A DNA stretch of 64,000 nucleotides from Methanospirillum sp. (GCA_012728895.1 JAAYEG010000027.1:19269-83268); one strand, 5' to 3'; shown: positions 43,477 through 52,492, counted from the first letter of the stretch. A program made the numbers and translations. The notes: a model not told the origin generated them from the sequence alone.

Positions 43477-44925
43477 TCATAGGATCGCCCCGAGGAGGCC
43501 GGTGACCTCGCCGCGGATCAGCGGGGAGAGCGCGAGGACCGCGGCGAGGTAGACCGCGGTCCCGAGCAGGACGGCGGAGACCAGCGGCGGGAGCGTGGCG
43601 AGCGGGACAGCGGCGCGGAACGCGAGCACGGCGGCGGACATGAGGCCAGAGGCCAGGACGATGGCTCCGACGGGGCGGCGCTCGAGCTGGACCCGGACGC
43701 TCCGGGCGAGGAGGAGGCGGGCGAGCAGGCTCGCGGTCGCCGCCCCCAGGAGCGCCCCGAGGGCCGCACCGGGGACGCCGGCCAGGGGGACGAGGAGGAG
43801 GTCGGCGACCACAAGGACCGCGGCCCCGGCCCCCATCGCTGCGAAGGCCCCGCGCGGACGGCCGACTGCCGAGAGGGCCATCCCCTCGAGGAGCGAGCCG
43901 ATCGAGACGACCTGGACCACGAACAGAATGGCGAGGGCGGGGGAGGCAGGGGCGAACTCGGCTCCGTAGAGAAAGTAGAGGAGGCGGTCCGAGACGAGGA
44001 GCCCGCCGATGGCGACCGGAACCGCGAGAAAGAGGGCGAAGGTCCAGGCCCGGGCGAGCGCCCCCGTCACCTCGTCGAAAGCACCGGTTTTCGCCCAGCC
44101 CGCGACCCTCGGCCCGAGCGAGGCCCGGAGCGGCATCGTCGAGAGGAGGGAGAGGGAGGCGAGCTGGAGCGGGGTCCTGTAGAGCGCGACCTCGCGGGGC
44201 GAGAGAAGATAGCCGACGAGAAGCGCGTCGGCGTTCGCGTTCACCACCGCCACGAGCGATATCAGGAACGACCAGAGCGCGAACGGGGCGAGCGAGGCGT
44301 AGTGGCGGCGCCCGAACGGAGCGGGGTGGAAGGGGAGGGAGCGCAGGTTCACCAGCGCCGCCGCGAGCGTGCCCGCGACCAGCCCCCCGGCCAGGCCGGC
44401 CGCCCCGAGACCGAGCGCGACCGCGCCGACCTGGACCGCGACGCGGACGATGACCCCCGTGAACTCGGCGACCTGGCCGATCCCGGCGCGCCCGCCCGCC
44501 CAGACGCCGGTCGAGGCGATCCCGGCGACCGTCGAGGCCGCGAGCGCGAGCGCGAGCCAGGGGACCATGCCGGTCGCGCCGAGGTCGACCAGGAGCGGGC
44601 GGGCCGCGACGAGGGCGGCGCCGACCGCGAGCGCGAGCGCGCACCGGGCCGCCGCGTAGGCCGAGAGGTGGGAGGCCGGCTCTTCCCCCTCCGCGATCCG
44701 CTGGGCGGCGGCCCCGCCGAGCCCGGGGTCTGAGGCAAGGAGGAGGAACCCGAGGTGGGCCGTGAGGACGTAGTAGGCACCGAGCGCCCCCGCGCCGGCC
44801 GCGTGCGCGACGTAGACCGTCGAGACGAAACCGACCAGGGTCGAGCCGATCGTGGTCCCCAGGCCAACCAGGGACTGGCGGCGGACGGGCGAGACCGCCA
44901 TCAGCCGGGCGAGGCGAGCGGGCAC
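43477..44925 (-). CDS. Flippase / polysaccharide biosynthesis membrane protein (MOP superfamily)
   Basis: A 482-residue protein with about 14 membrane helices of the Wzx/MATE-like flippase family: TTIGSTLVGFVSTVYVAHAA at the start, GLGGAAAQRIAEGEE, PLQLASLSLLSTMPLRASLGP and LLYFLYGAEFAPASPALAIL, all common in archaeal oligosaccharide flippases. It probably moves lipid-linked saccharides for S-layer or lipid glycosylation, although no glycosyltransferase is near. The GTG start lies 30 nt after a CATACTTTT box and 80 nt from the divergent SIMPL gene. Confidence 0.85.
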   Translation of the reverse strand: MPARLARLMAVSPVRRQSLVGLGTTIGSTLVGFVSTVYVAHAAGAGALGAYYVLTAHLGFLLLASDPGLGGAAAQRIAEGEEPASHLSAYAAARCALALAVGAALVAARPLLVDLGATGMVPWLALALAASTVAGIASTGVWAGGRAGIGQVAEFTGVIVRVAVQVGAVALGLGAAGLAGGLVAGTLAAALVNLRSLPFHPAPFGRRHYASLAPFALWSFLISLVAVVNANADALLVGYLLSPREVALYRTPLQLASLSLLSTMPLRASLGPRVAGWAKTGAFDEVTGALARAWTFALFLAVPVAIGGLLVSDRLLYFLYGAEFAPASPALAILFVVQVVSIGSLLEGMALSAVGRPRGAFAAMGAGAAVLVVADLLLVPLAGVPGAALGALLGAATASLLARLLLARSVRVQLERRPVGAIVLASGLMSAAVLAFRAAVPLATLPPLVSAVLLGTAVYLAAVLALSPLIRGEVTGLLGAIL

Positions 44926-45005
44926 GCGGTACTATGCGCCGCCCGGGGGCGAAAAGTATGCCCGTCACCGATCGCTTGATACCCCCGGCGGGGTAACGGT
45001 CCCGC

Positions 45006-45644
45006 ATGAACGACGGCGTGATCCGTGTCCAGGGACGGGGCGAGCTGGGAGCCGACCCCGACCTGGTGGTGCTCGAGTTCCAGGCCAGGGGCGACGCCCC
45101 GGCCTACGCGGAGGCGGTCGCCCGGGCCTCGCAGATCGTCGAACGGCTCCGGGGGGTCTTCGGGGCGGAGGGGGTCCCCCGGGAGGGGCTGAAGACGACC
45201 CGGTTCCAGGTCGATCCCGACCACGAGTGGACCGACGACCGGGCGCGGCAGGTCTTCCGGGGCTACGTCGCGACGCACGCCCTCCGGGTCGAGCTCCCGC
45301 GCACCGCCGACGCGGGGCGGGTGCTCGACGCCGTCGCCCGCGAGGCACCGGGAGCCGAAGTCCGGGTCTCGTTCGAGATCAGGGACCGCGACGGCTTCCG
45401 GCAGCGGCTCCTCGCGGAGGCCGTCGGGGCGGCGCTCCGGAACGCGGAGACGATCGCGCGGGCGGGCGGGGTCCGGCTCGGCGCGATCGTCTCGATTGAA
45501 TACGGGCCGTCCGAGGTCCGTTTTGCCTCGCCGGTGACCTTCCACGCCGAGTCCCGGCTCGCCGCCGCCCCCACCTCCTTCGAGCCGTCCGAGGTCCGGG
45601 GCACCGAGGTGGTGACGGTCTCCTGGGCGATCGCCCGGGAATGA
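45006..45644 (+). CDS. SIMPL (DUF541) domain protein
   Basis: A 212-residue SIMPL protein: IRVQGRGELGADPDLVVLEF, AYAEAVARASQIVERLRGVF, LKTTRFQVDPDHEW and the YGPSE...AESRLAAAPTSFEP end match DUF541, the family of SIMPL/BP26 proteins forming channel-like oligomers. No signal peptide is present, unlike most bacterial members, so it may act in the cytosol. TTGATAC about 28 nt upstream suggests a leaderless mRNA. Confidence 0.87.
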   Translation: MNDGVIRVQGRGELGADPDLVVLEFQARGDAPAYAEAVARASQIVERLRGVFGAEGVPREGLKTTRFQVDPDHEWTDDRARQVFRGYVATHALRVELPRTADAGRVLDAVAREAPGAEVRVSFEIRDRDGFRQRLLAEAVGAALRNAETIARAGGVRLGAIVSIEYGPSEVRFASPVTFHAESRLAAAPTSFEPSEVRGTEVVTVSWAIARE

Positions 45645-45707
45645 GGAGGGCATTTTCAATAGCGAAGGGGTTCAACGGATCACCCGAGCAACCGTGGTGA
45701 TCGTGCG

Positions 45708-45965
45708 ATGGACGGGGTGATCGTGTACCGGCTCGAGTTCTGCCCGAACTGCGAGCGACTGAAGGCGTATCTGAACGAGCGGGGGGCTCCGTACGTCGAG
45801 GAGGACCTCTCCACGGCCGCCTCGCTGACCGAGCTGCGCGTCCACGGGGTCTTCGTCTCGGAGGCGCCGGTCCTCCGCAGGGGCGAGACCTTCCTGACAA
45901 CGGCCGAGCTCTTCCCCGGCGGAGACCTCAACCGCGGCGCAGTCGACGCCCTCCTCGGTGAGTGA
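45708..45965 (+). CDS. Glutaredoxin-like (NrdH-type) redoxin
   Basis: An 85-residue glutaredoxin-fold protein with the active-site CPNC near the N-terminus (VIVYRLEFCPNCERLKAYL) and a redoxin middle (PYVEEDLSTAAS, FVSEAPVLRRGETFL with the cis-Pro after EA). Its stop lies inside nrdD (8-nt overlap). Methanogen class III ribonucleotide reductases of the NrdD3 type use such a redoxin as electron donor, so this is the probable reductant of the NrdD encoded next to it. Confidence 0.85.
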   Translation: MDGVIVYRLEFCPNCERLKAYLNERGAPYVEEDLSTAASLTELRVHGVFVSEAPVLRRGETFLTTAELFPGGDLNRGAVDALLGE

Positions 45966-48153
45966 TCCCGTGGCGCCGCCCGAGTCGAGCCGCCAGGCGA
46001 CCCTGGACGGGGTCTGGATCCCCGCGATGCCGCCGGTCCGGCGGTCGGACGGGCACATCCTGGAGTGGGACCGGGAGCGGATCGTCCGGCAGATCCTGGT
46101 CGAGACCCGGCTCGTCGAGATCTTCTACGGCGGCGCGGGCGCGGACGAGGAGACGGCCCGGTCCGTCGCGCGCGAGGTCGAGGACCGGATCCGCAGGCTG
46201 AACCTGACCAGCCTCTCCGGGGCCCTGATCCGCGAGATCATGAACATGGTCCTGCTCGAGCGCGGCATGGTCCGCTACCGGAACGTCTGCACCCGGGTCG
46301 GCACCCCGGTCTACGACGCCCACCTGATCGACGTCGGGCGCGGGTTCGAGGCCCACGACAACGCGAACCTCCAGGAGAACGCCGAGACCTCCCACAAGAA
46401 GAAGGCCGACAAGATCTCCAAGGAGCAGTACCTCCTCCAGCTCCCGCCCGAGATCGCGGACCACCACCTCTCCGGCGACCTCCACGTCCACGACCTCGAG
46501 TACTTCGGGACCCGTCCGTTCTGCCAGGACTGGGACCTGCGGTACTTCTTCTACTACGGGCTGATGCCCGACGGGAACGGGACCAAGGCCTCGGTCGCGG
46601 GCCCCGCGAAGCGGGCCGAGGTGGCCGTGCTCCACGCGGTCAAGGCCCTCGGGTCGGCCCAGACCAACTTCGCCGGCGGCCAGGGCTATTACAACTTCCT
46701 CACCTTCCTCGCCCCGTACCTGGAGGGGATGTTGTACGACGAGATCCGGCAGCTGATGCAGATGTTCGTCTACGAGATGACCCAGATGATGGTCGCGCGG
46801 GGCGGGCAGCTCGTCTTCTCGTCGGTCCAGCTCTCCCCGGGGGTGCCGGCCCTCTGGAGAGACCGGCCCTGCGTCTACAAGGGCAAAGTCTGGAACGGCG
46901 AGCAGGCCCCGCGCCGGTGCTACGGGGAGTTCGAGCGCGAGGTCCGGCTCTGCTTCCTGGCGCTGATGGACGTCATGCTCGAGGGCGACGCCTGGGGCAA
47001 ACCGTTCAATTTCCCCAAGCCCGAGATCTCGATCGAGCCGGACTTCATGGCCGAGGACGAGGGCTTCAACGCGGCGCACCCGGATCTCCCGACGTACCGC
47101 GACCTCTACCTGAGGTCGTTCGAGCTCGCCTCGAAGTTCGGGACCCCGTACTACGACAACCAGCTCCCGGCGTACCGCGGCGCGGGCAAGGGGATCTCCT
47201 GCTACCAGTGCTGCGCGTACCAGTTCTCGAGCCTCGCGGAGAACGATGAGGGGTTCGAGGACAAGCTCTCATTCTCGGAGGGCGCCCACTTCTCGATGGG
47301 CTCCTGGCAGGTGGTCTCGGTCAACTACCCGCGGGCCGCGTACATCGCCGAGGGCTCGGATGACCGGCTCTTCGCCGAGCTCCGGGGCCTGATGGACAAG
47401 GCGGTCGAGACCTTCCGGATCAAGCGGCGCTGGATGAACATCGTCAGGGCGAACGGCCGGATGCCTTTCGCGATGCAGCGGCCGAAGGACCCGAACACCG
47501 GGGAGCGCGGGGCCGTGGCGGTCGACCTGGACCCGCTCGTCTACACGATCGGCGTGGTGGGGGTCAACGAGATGGTCCAGCACCACTGCGGTTCGCAGCT
47601 CCACGAGGCCCGCGAGGCGTTCGTGCTGGCCGTCCGGGCCATGACCGAGCTCGAGCTCTACGCCCGCGAGCTCTCGGCGAGGCACGGCATGACGATCGCG
47701 CTCGCCCGGACGCCGGCGGAGACCACCGGGCAGCGCTTCGCGGTCGCGGACCTGCTCGACCGCCGGTTCCGGCCGCACGCCGAGAGGGTGATCAAGGGCG
47801 ACCTCGAGGACGCGCTTTCCCGGCTCGGGACCTCGACGGATCTCCCCGTCTACTACACGAACGGGACGCACGTCGCCCCCGGCGCCCCCGTGCCGCTGAC
47901 AAAAAGGATGGAGATCGAGCACGTCTTCTTCCCGATCGTGGACGGCGGAAACATCTTCCACATCTGGCTCGGGGAGCGCCGGCCCGACCCGCGCGGGTTG
48001 ATGGAGATGGCGTTCAACCTCTGCCGCCGGACCCAGATCGGCTACTTCGCGTTCACGCGCGACCTGACGGTCGGGCTCCGGCAGTTCCGCGAGCACCGGC
48101 CCGATTCGCGGATCGGGACCATCGGCATGGTCGATGCCCGGGCCGAGGTCTGA
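45958..48153 (+). CDS. nrdD: Anaerobic (class III) ribonucleotide reductase, lacking the glycyl-radical end
   Basis: A 731-residue NrdD: HILEWDRERIVRQILVET (ATP-cone-like start), NANLQENAETSHKKKADKIS, GDLHVHDLEYF, FCQDWDLRYFFYYGL, GGQGYYNFLTFLAPYL, GISCYQCCAYQFSS and IGYFAFTRDLTV. In other NrdD proteins the last motif is followed by a Cys4 zinc site and the glycyl-radical loop (RVxGY). Here only 25 residues follow (GLRQFREHRPDSRIGTIGM..), without any Cys. No alternative frame downstream restores the missing part. GTG 45958 overlaps the redoxin gene; GTG 45970 is possible. No nrdG activase gene is nearby. Confidence 0.88.
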   Translation: MSDPVAPPESSRQATLDGVWIPAMPPVRRSDGHILEWDRERIVRQILVETRLVEIFYGGAGADEETARSVAREVEDRIRRLNLTSLSGALIREIMNMVLLERGMVRYRNVCTRVGTPVYDAHLIDVGRGFEAHDNANLQENAETSHKKKADKISKEQYLLQLPPEIADHHLSGDLHVHDLEYFGTRPFCQDWDLRYFFYYGLMPDGNGTKASVAGPAKRAEVAVLHAVKALGSAQTNFAGGQGYYNFLTFLAPYLEGMLYDEIRQLMQMFVYEMTQMMVARGGQLVFSSVQLSPGVPALWRDRPCVYKGKVWNGEQAPRRCYGEFEREVRLCFLALMDVMLEGDAWGKPFNFPKPEISIEPDFMAEDEGFNAAHPDLPTYRDLYLRSFELASKFGTPYYDNQLPAYRGAGKGISCYQCCAYQFSSLAENDEGFEDKLSFSEGAHFSMGSWQVVSVNYPRAAYIAEGSDDRLFAELRGLMDKAVETFRIKRRWMNIVRANGRMPFAMQRPKDPNTGERGAVAVDLDPLVYTIGVVGVNEMVQHHCGSQLHEAREAFVLAVRAMTELELYARELSARHGMTIALARTPAETTGQRFAVADLLDRRFRPHAERVIKGDLEDALSRLGTSTDLPVYYTNGTHVAPGAPVPLTKRMEIEHVFFPIVDGGNIFHIWLGERRPDPRGLMEMAFNLCRRTQIGYFAFTRDLTVGLRQFREHRPDSRIGTIGMVDARAEV

Positions 48154-48359
48154 GCCGGCCCCTCCCGTTGTTCCTCTGGGCGAGACCCGCCGGAGGGACC
48201 CGGGCCCGTTGCGCGCCCCATTCTGTGCCTTGGGACGGAGAGATGCGGTCGGGGGACTGCAACGTGACGGATGCGGGGACGGCCGGCCGGCCGGCGGGGC
48301 GCGCGGACGATGGATAGCCAGATGGGGGGGGAGCGGGCGCGGAGTGTGTCGCGGCCCCG
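48154..48359. other. Intergenic region between convergent genes
   Basis: About 200 bp of GC-rich sequence after nrdD. Nothing recognisable; in particular no glycyl-radical-type peptide that would complete NrdD. Confidence 0.4.
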
Positions 48360-48647
48360 TCACGGGCCACGCCGGAGCAGCCGCAGGACCAGGAACACCC
48401 CGCCGAAGATGACCAGGAGGAAGAAGGCCCCGTTCGCGAGCGGCACGTAACTCTCGGCGACCCAGTAGCGGATTGTCTGCTGCACGGCGAAGTAGAGCTG
48501 CAGGGTCGCGAAGAGGACGAGGATCAGGATGATCCCCGCGAGGCCGGCGACCACGAGCGAGGAGAGGGACTCCCGGCGCGACTCCTCCGGGCGCGGGGCC
48601 GACGGGGGTCCGAAGGGCTCCGTCCCGCTGGGAGCGGGATCAGTCAT
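48360..48647 (-). CDS. Small membrane protein with two transmembrane segments
   Basis: A 95-residue protein with a Pro/Glu/Arg-rich N-terminus and two hydrophobic segments (VVAGLAGIILILVLFATLQL and GAFFLLVIFGGVFLVLRLL) around a loop VQQTIRYWVAESYVP. It starts inside the end of the DUF7490-like lipoprotein gene (8-nt overlap), so it is co-transcribed with it. No family recognised; a partner of the surface lipoprotein is an inference from coupling. Confidence 0.7.
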   Translation of the reverse strand: MTDPAPSGTEPFGPPSAPRPEESRRESLSSLVVAGLAGIILILVLFATLQLYFAVQQTIRYWVAESYVPLANGAFFLLVIFGGVFLVLRLLRRGP

Positions 48648-49581
48648 GGCGCAGCCCCCGGGCGAGGAGAGTCAGGGCGAGCCCCAGGAGAACGGCTGGC
48701 CAGCCGAAACCCGGGGTCGCCGTCGGCACCGGGACCGACACGGGCCCCCCGGTCTCGCGGTCCGTGACGAACTCGCCCGTATCGATCCGCCGGACCGTGA
48801 ACTCGGTCCCGCCGGTCACGGTCGCGTTGGGGGCGAGGTTCACCGACCGCGAACCCCGCTCGACGATCACGTCGCCGCTCCAGAGCACGGCCTCGACCTC
48901 GTAGTTGTGCTGGTCCGGGACCGAGAGGGTGACGTTCCGGGTCACGGTCGACCCGGGGCGGACGGCGCTCACCGTCGTCCACTGCCGGTCGGCGAGGAGC
49001 CGGGCATCGGCCTCCCGCGCCTTGATCTCGATGGCGAGCTCCGGGTTCGGAGCGTCCCCCTGGTTGGTGAGCTGGACCTCGGTCTCGATCCGGGCCCGGC
49101 CGTTCTCGATTCCCCGGACCAGGAAGTCCATGTCCGTAAGCGCGATCGGGGTCCGGGCGTCGTCCGGCGGGAGCCGCTCGAGCGAGCGGATCGTCACCTC
49201 GCCGCCGCCGGCCTGCACGCCTCCGCCGGCCAGGCTCGCGCGGACACGGTACGAGCCCCGGCGGGGGAGTGTCACCTCGCAGGGCACCACGATCGCGCCC
49301 CCGGGGGAGACCCGGTCGAACCCCGGCGTCCCCTCGCGGACCCGCAGGCCGGTCTCGTCGTCCAGGACCTCGACCCGGAGGAGGCCCGGCCCGAGCCCGG
49401 GCCCGGACCAGTGCGTGACCGTGGTGCTCACGTTCAGTACCACCTCCCCGGCGGTCACGTTAACGGGCTCGACCGTGATGCCGGTGACGCCGGCGGCGCC
49501 CTCGCGGAGGCACCCGGCCGATGCGATCGCGAAGACGGCGACGGCCAGGAGGAGAAGCCAGCGCCTGTCCTTCATCGTCAT
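48640..49581 (-). CDS. DUF7490-like lipoprotein with PGF-CTERM tail
   Basis: A 313-residue exported protein. The N-terminus has a lipoprotein signal (LLLLAVAVFAIASAGC, lipobox ASAGC). The main part has tandem beta-sandwich repeats (ITVEPVNVTAGEVVLNVSTT, EVQLTNQGDAPNPELAIEIK, RNVTLSVPDQHNYEVEAVLW), resembling the methanogen DUF7490 family (tentative). The end TPGFGWPAVLLGLALTLLARGLRHD-type layout (PGF, hydrophobic helix, basic tail; quoted only for layout) is a PGF-CTERM archaeosortase signal. A GATAAAAAG box lies about 25-33 nt before ATG 49581. Surface protein of unknown role. Confidence 0.78.
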   Translation of the reverse strand: MTMKDRRWLLLLAVAVFAIASAGCLREGAAGVTGITVEPVNVTAGEVVLNVSTTVTHWSGPGLGPGLLRVEVLDDETGLRVREGTPGFDRVSPGGAIVVPCEVTLPRRGSYRVRASLAGGGVQAGGGEVTIRSLERLPPDDARTPIALTDMDFLVRGIENGRARIETEVQLTNQGDAPNPELAIEIKAREADARLLADRQWTTVSAVRPGSTVTRNVTLSVPDQHNYEVEAVLWSGDVIVERGSRSVNLAPNATVTGGTEFTVRRIDTGEFVTDRETGGPVSVPVPTATPGFGWPAVLLGLALTLLARGLRHD

Positions 49582-49854
49582 CGGAGAGGTATCTCTTTCG
49601 GCCCTTTTTATCTCTTTCCTCCTGGCAGGACGACGTCGCCGTGCGGCCCGGGAGAGGGGGCTCGAGACGCGGCGGGCCCGGCGGAGGCCCTGCTGGCGCT
49701 CCGGACGAATCCATCCGCGGCCGGCACGGGGGTGCGTCCGTCGGGCGGGGTGGGAATGGAAGAGGCGGGACCCCCCGACCAGGCCCGCCTATCGGGACCA
49801 CCACATGTAGAAATAGAACGGGCACCGAGATCCTTTCTGGTGGCGGAACGACGC

Positions 49855-50169
49855 ATGGAGCCGTTACAGGAAGACGAACAGGTCCTCGTGCAGGACAGTG
49901 CGAAGTCGGAATTCTTCGGGAAGGGTACACTGTACCTCACGACCCGCCGGATGGTCTTCGAGGTCGCCTCCGGGGGGCTCCTCTCACGCTCGTCGGAGAC
50001 GAAGATAGACCAGCCGGTCGGCGCCATCAGGTCGTTCGGCGCCACCGGCCGGAAGTATCTGATGGTCCACTTCGAGGGGAACATGGAGCCCACGACCCTC
50101 CTCGTCGACAACCCCGAGAAATGGGAGACGGCCATCAGGACCGTGAAGGTGATGAGCGGGGAGGCGTAG
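49855..50169 (+). CDS. GRAM/PH-like small protein
   Basis: A 104-residue protein resembling the GRAM/PH-like fold: EQVLVQDSAKSEFFGKGTLYL, TTRRMVFEVAS and IDQPVGAIRSFGATGRKYLMV, where TLYLTTRRMVF is the conserved GRAM strand pattern. GTG 49840 is an alternative start lying 29 nt after AAATAG. The end VDNPEKWETAIRTVKVM matches the family's C-terminal helix. Possible membrane-adaptor role; no partner seen. Confidence 0.7.
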   Translation: MEPLQEDEQVLVQDSAKSEFFGKGTLYLTTRRMVFEVASGGLLSRSSETKIDQPVGAIRSFGATGRKYLMVHFEGNMEPTTLLVDNPEKWETAIRTVKVMSGEA

Positions 50170-50260
50170 GGCCCGTCGTGCGGCGGTCCCGATCCCTTTA
50201 TTCTCGTAGCGGCGGATGCTGATCCATGCGGCGCCGATCTCGGCCCGCGGGTGAGTCCTC

Positions 50261-50755
50261 ATGATCCGCTATTCTTCGGTCGTCCTCTTCAGCGACGACG
50301 TGCCCGCCCTGCGCGACTTCTACCGCGACCTCTTCGATCTCACGATCGCCCTCGACCTCGGCGGGCTCGTGACCTTCGATTGCGCTCTCTCGATCTGGGA
50401 GACGGCCGGTGTCCGGGCGCAGGTCTACGACGGGCTCGACCCGTCGCCGGTCGAGCGCCCGCGCTGCGAGCTCTACTTCGAGACGGACGCGCTCGAGGCG
50501 TTCGTCGGGGGTCTTCCGAACGACGTCCGCCTCGTCCATCCTGTCCGGACGGCGCCGTGGGAGCAACGGGTGGTCCGGTTCTACGACCCCGACGGCAACC
50601 TGGTCGAGGTCGGAGAGGCGATGGACGCGGTCGCCCGGCGGCTCGCGGCCGACGGCCTTTCGCCGGAGGAGATCGCGGCGCGGACCCGGATGCCGCCCGC
50701 GTTCGTGACCGCCGCCCTCGAGGGCGGGAGCGCCAGGGGAGGGGCACGCTCATGA
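50261..50755 (+). CDS. VOC family protein with C-terminal helical extension
   Basis: A 164-residue VOC protein: RYSSVVLFSDDVPALRDFYRDLFDL, then CELYFETDALEAFV and the typical end VVRFYDPDGNLVEVGEAM. The C-terminal 40 residues (RLAADGLSPEEIAARTRMPPAFV) resemble a small helix-turn-helix-like module. A TTTATTC box and a 12-codon reading frame (from ATG 50226) precede the gene, the latter ending in ATGA overlap. The stop overlaps the zinc-ribbon gene (ATGA), so the two form an operon. Confidence 0.82.
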   Translation: MIRYSSVVLFSDDVPALRDFYRDLFDLTIALDLGGLVTFDCALSIWETAGVRAQVYDGLDPSPVERPRCELYFETDALEAFVGGLPNDVRLVHPVRTAPWEQRVVRFYDPDGNLVEVGEAMDAVARRLAADGLSPEEIAARTRMPPAFVTAALEGGSARGGARS

Positions 50756-51264
50756 ACGGGACCTGCCAGAGCTGCGGCATGCCCCTCGCCGCCACGGGCG
50801 AGCGGGGGACGGAGCACGACGGGACGACGAGCGCGTACTACTGCCGGTACTGCTACCGGGACGGGGCCTTCGCCGAGCCGGACGCCACGATCGAGGTGAT
50901 GGCCGCGCGCGGCGGCGAGATGATGTCGGGCATGTTCGAGATCCCGTCGGAGCGGGCACGGGGGTTCGTGCTGCAGCAGCTCCGGCCCCTTCTCCGCTGG
51001 AGCGGCCGGCTGGTCCCGTCCTGCGGGAGCTGCGGCATGCCCCTCGAGCGCCCGGACGACGCGGGAACCGAGGCGGACGGCACCCCGAGCAGCCGGTACT
51101 GCATCCACTGCTACCGGGGCGGGGCGTTCGTCGAGCCCGACCTGACCCGCGAGGAGATGATCGAGCAGTACGCGCCTCTGCTCGCGGCCGAGCTCGGGAT
51201 GCCGCTCGAGCGGGCGACGGCGATGGTGACGGCCTTCACGGCGGCCCTGCCGCGGTGGCGGTGA
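50752..51264 (+). CDS. Tandem putative zinc-ribbon domain protein
   Basis: A 170-residue protein with two copies of the putative zinc-ribbon domain: CQSCGMPLAATGERGTEHDG...YYCRYCYRDGAFAEPD and CGSCGMPLERPDDAGTEADG...RYCIHCYRGGAFVEPD. Each copy has CxxCGMPL followed by YCxxCYxxGxFxEPD, four cysteines for one zinc. Single-copy relatives are common in methanogens and anaerobes and usually have a trailing helical part like EEMIEQYAPLLAAELG. A decayed copy is at 52216-52412. Function unknown. Confidence 0.87.
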   Translation: MNGTCQSCGMPLAATGERGTEHDGTTSAYYCRYCYRDGAFAEPDATIEVMAARGGEMMSGMFEIPSERARGFVLQQLRPLLRWSGRLVPSCGSCGMPLERPDDAGTEADGTPSSRYCIHCYRGGAFVEPDLTREEMIEQYAPLLAAELGMPLERATAMVTAFTAALPRWR

Positions 51265-51345
51265 GCGGGTCGGGCGACGACGAGCGCAACCATCAAATAG
51301 GTCCCGGTCCATTACGCCCGCCGATCCCGGGAGGGAGAACACACA

Positions 51346-51771
51346 ATGCCATTGGTGGACTGCATCAGAGAGGACGTGGTGACCGCGTCGCCGGACGAGC
51401 GCGTGGTCGAGGTCGCACGCATGATGGAGGACTGTAACGTGGGGAGCGTGGTGATAGAACGCGACGGGTGCCCGATCGGCATCGTGACGGATCGGGACCT
51501 GGCCGTGCGGGTCTGCGCCCGGAACGTCGACCCCGAGAGCACGAGCGTGCGGGACGTGATGACCTGCGACCCCTTCGTCGTGGAACGGAACGAGACACTC
51601 TGGAACGTGATGGCGAGCGCGCGGGAGCAGGGGGTGCGGCGGTTCCCGGTCGTCGACGACGACCGGCGGCTCGTGGGGATCGTCACCATGGACGACATCG
51701 TCGGGATCCTCGCGAGCGAGATGAACTGCGTCACGGACATCATCCAGGCGTCGTCCCCGTCGGCACGATGA
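51346..51771 (+). CDS. CBS domain pair protein
   Basis: A 141-residue stand-alone CBS pair. First CBS: VVTASPDERVVEVARMMEDC, VGSVVIERDGCPIGIVTDRDL; second: VRDVMTCDPFVVERNETLWN, RRFPVVDDDRRLVGIVTMDDI. Such proteins bind adenine nucleotides and act as energy-dependent regulators. A Shine-Dalgarno GGGAGG lies 10-15 nt before the ATG. An inverted repeat after the gene may end transcription. Confidence 0.92.
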   Translation: MPLVDCIREDVVTASPDERVVEVARMMEDCNVGSVVIERDGCPIGIVTDRDLAVRVCARNVDPESTSVRDVMTCDPFVVERNETLWNVMASAREQGVRRFPVVDDDRRLVGIVTMDDIVGILASEMNCVTDIIQASSPSAR

Positions 51772-51781
51772 GGAATACAGG

Positions 51782-51794
51782 GGAGATTATCTCC
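51782..51794 (+). terminator. Short inverted repeat after the CBS gene
   Basis: GGAGA and TCTCC form a five-pair stem with a TTA loop, ten bases after the stop codon. There is no T-run, so terminator function is only suggested by position. Confidence 0.3.
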
Positions 51795-52215
51795 TCCCAT
51801 TCCAAAACGCCGGGAGAACATTCGAGCTTCGGCTCGGATCGTCCGGGAGGTTCCGATCCCTTGGGGGCGGAGAGTGGCCGAGGCCTGCGGTTACCTATCG
51901 TCCTCGAGGTTGGCCCCGGACGATCGTTATTGTCGCCTGATACCGGTCACTCCCTGTTCGAGGCGCCGGTTTCGAGGGCATGGAGCCGTGATCCATTCCC
52001 CGATTGGTATCGACGAGCCGGGCTGGGGCGACCCGGACATGGATTTTCGGGAGCCCGGTCAGTTCGGGGAGAGATGGGAGGCTCGCCCCCCATGCCCACG
52101 GGTCCCGGGAATCGCCCGACCGGGTTCCTCGGTTGGGAGCAGAGATCCTCACGGCAGTATCCTGCACTTCGACGACGACTCGAATTCCCCCCCCTATTGG
52201 AGCGGGCAACAGCTC
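51795..52215. other. Gene-free stretch before decayed zinc-ribbon copy
   Basis: No gene supported. Composition is less GC-rich than the housekeeping genes. Fragments such as GIDEPGWGDPDMDF look protein-like but have no family match that I can name. Confidence 0.35.
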
Positions 52216-52412
52216 CCGCCCTTCCGCTGCTGCGGGACGCCCATCCAGAACCTGAACTGCGCGAGGGTTGGGGCGAACGGCTCGTCGAGCGGCCGGTTCC
52301 GCACCCACTGCTAGCGGGGTGTACGTCGAGCCCGAGCTCCAGCATGAGAACGATTGGGCGTTACGCTCCATGTTCGGTGCCGGAGTCAGGATGCCGGTCG
52401 CAGACCATTGAA
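52216..52412 (+). pseudogene. Decayed putative zinc-ribbon gene fragment
   Basis: Read in two frames this gives CCGTPIQNLN...SSGRFRTHC, a stop codon, then RGVYVEPELQHENDW...GVRMPVADH. It lines up with the second ribbon of the intact gene at 50752-51264 (SCGMPLERP...SSRYCIHCYRGGAFVEPDLTREE). The Tyr codon after HC became TAG and a small deletion follows. So it is a partial paralogue, dead by a stop and a frameshift. Confidence 0.65.
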
Positions 52413-52492
52413 GAGGAATAACGGCTCGAACGAATGGAAACGGGCGGGCGTCCGTAACGTATTTGTTGCTTCGCCCTGAGCTATCGTCATCA

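Noticed and set aside
50226..50264. 12-codon frame before the VOC gene ending in ATGA
   Set aside because: A TATA box lies before it, but the peptide is Arg-rich as expected by chance and the frame is too short to weigh; noted only in the VOC entry.
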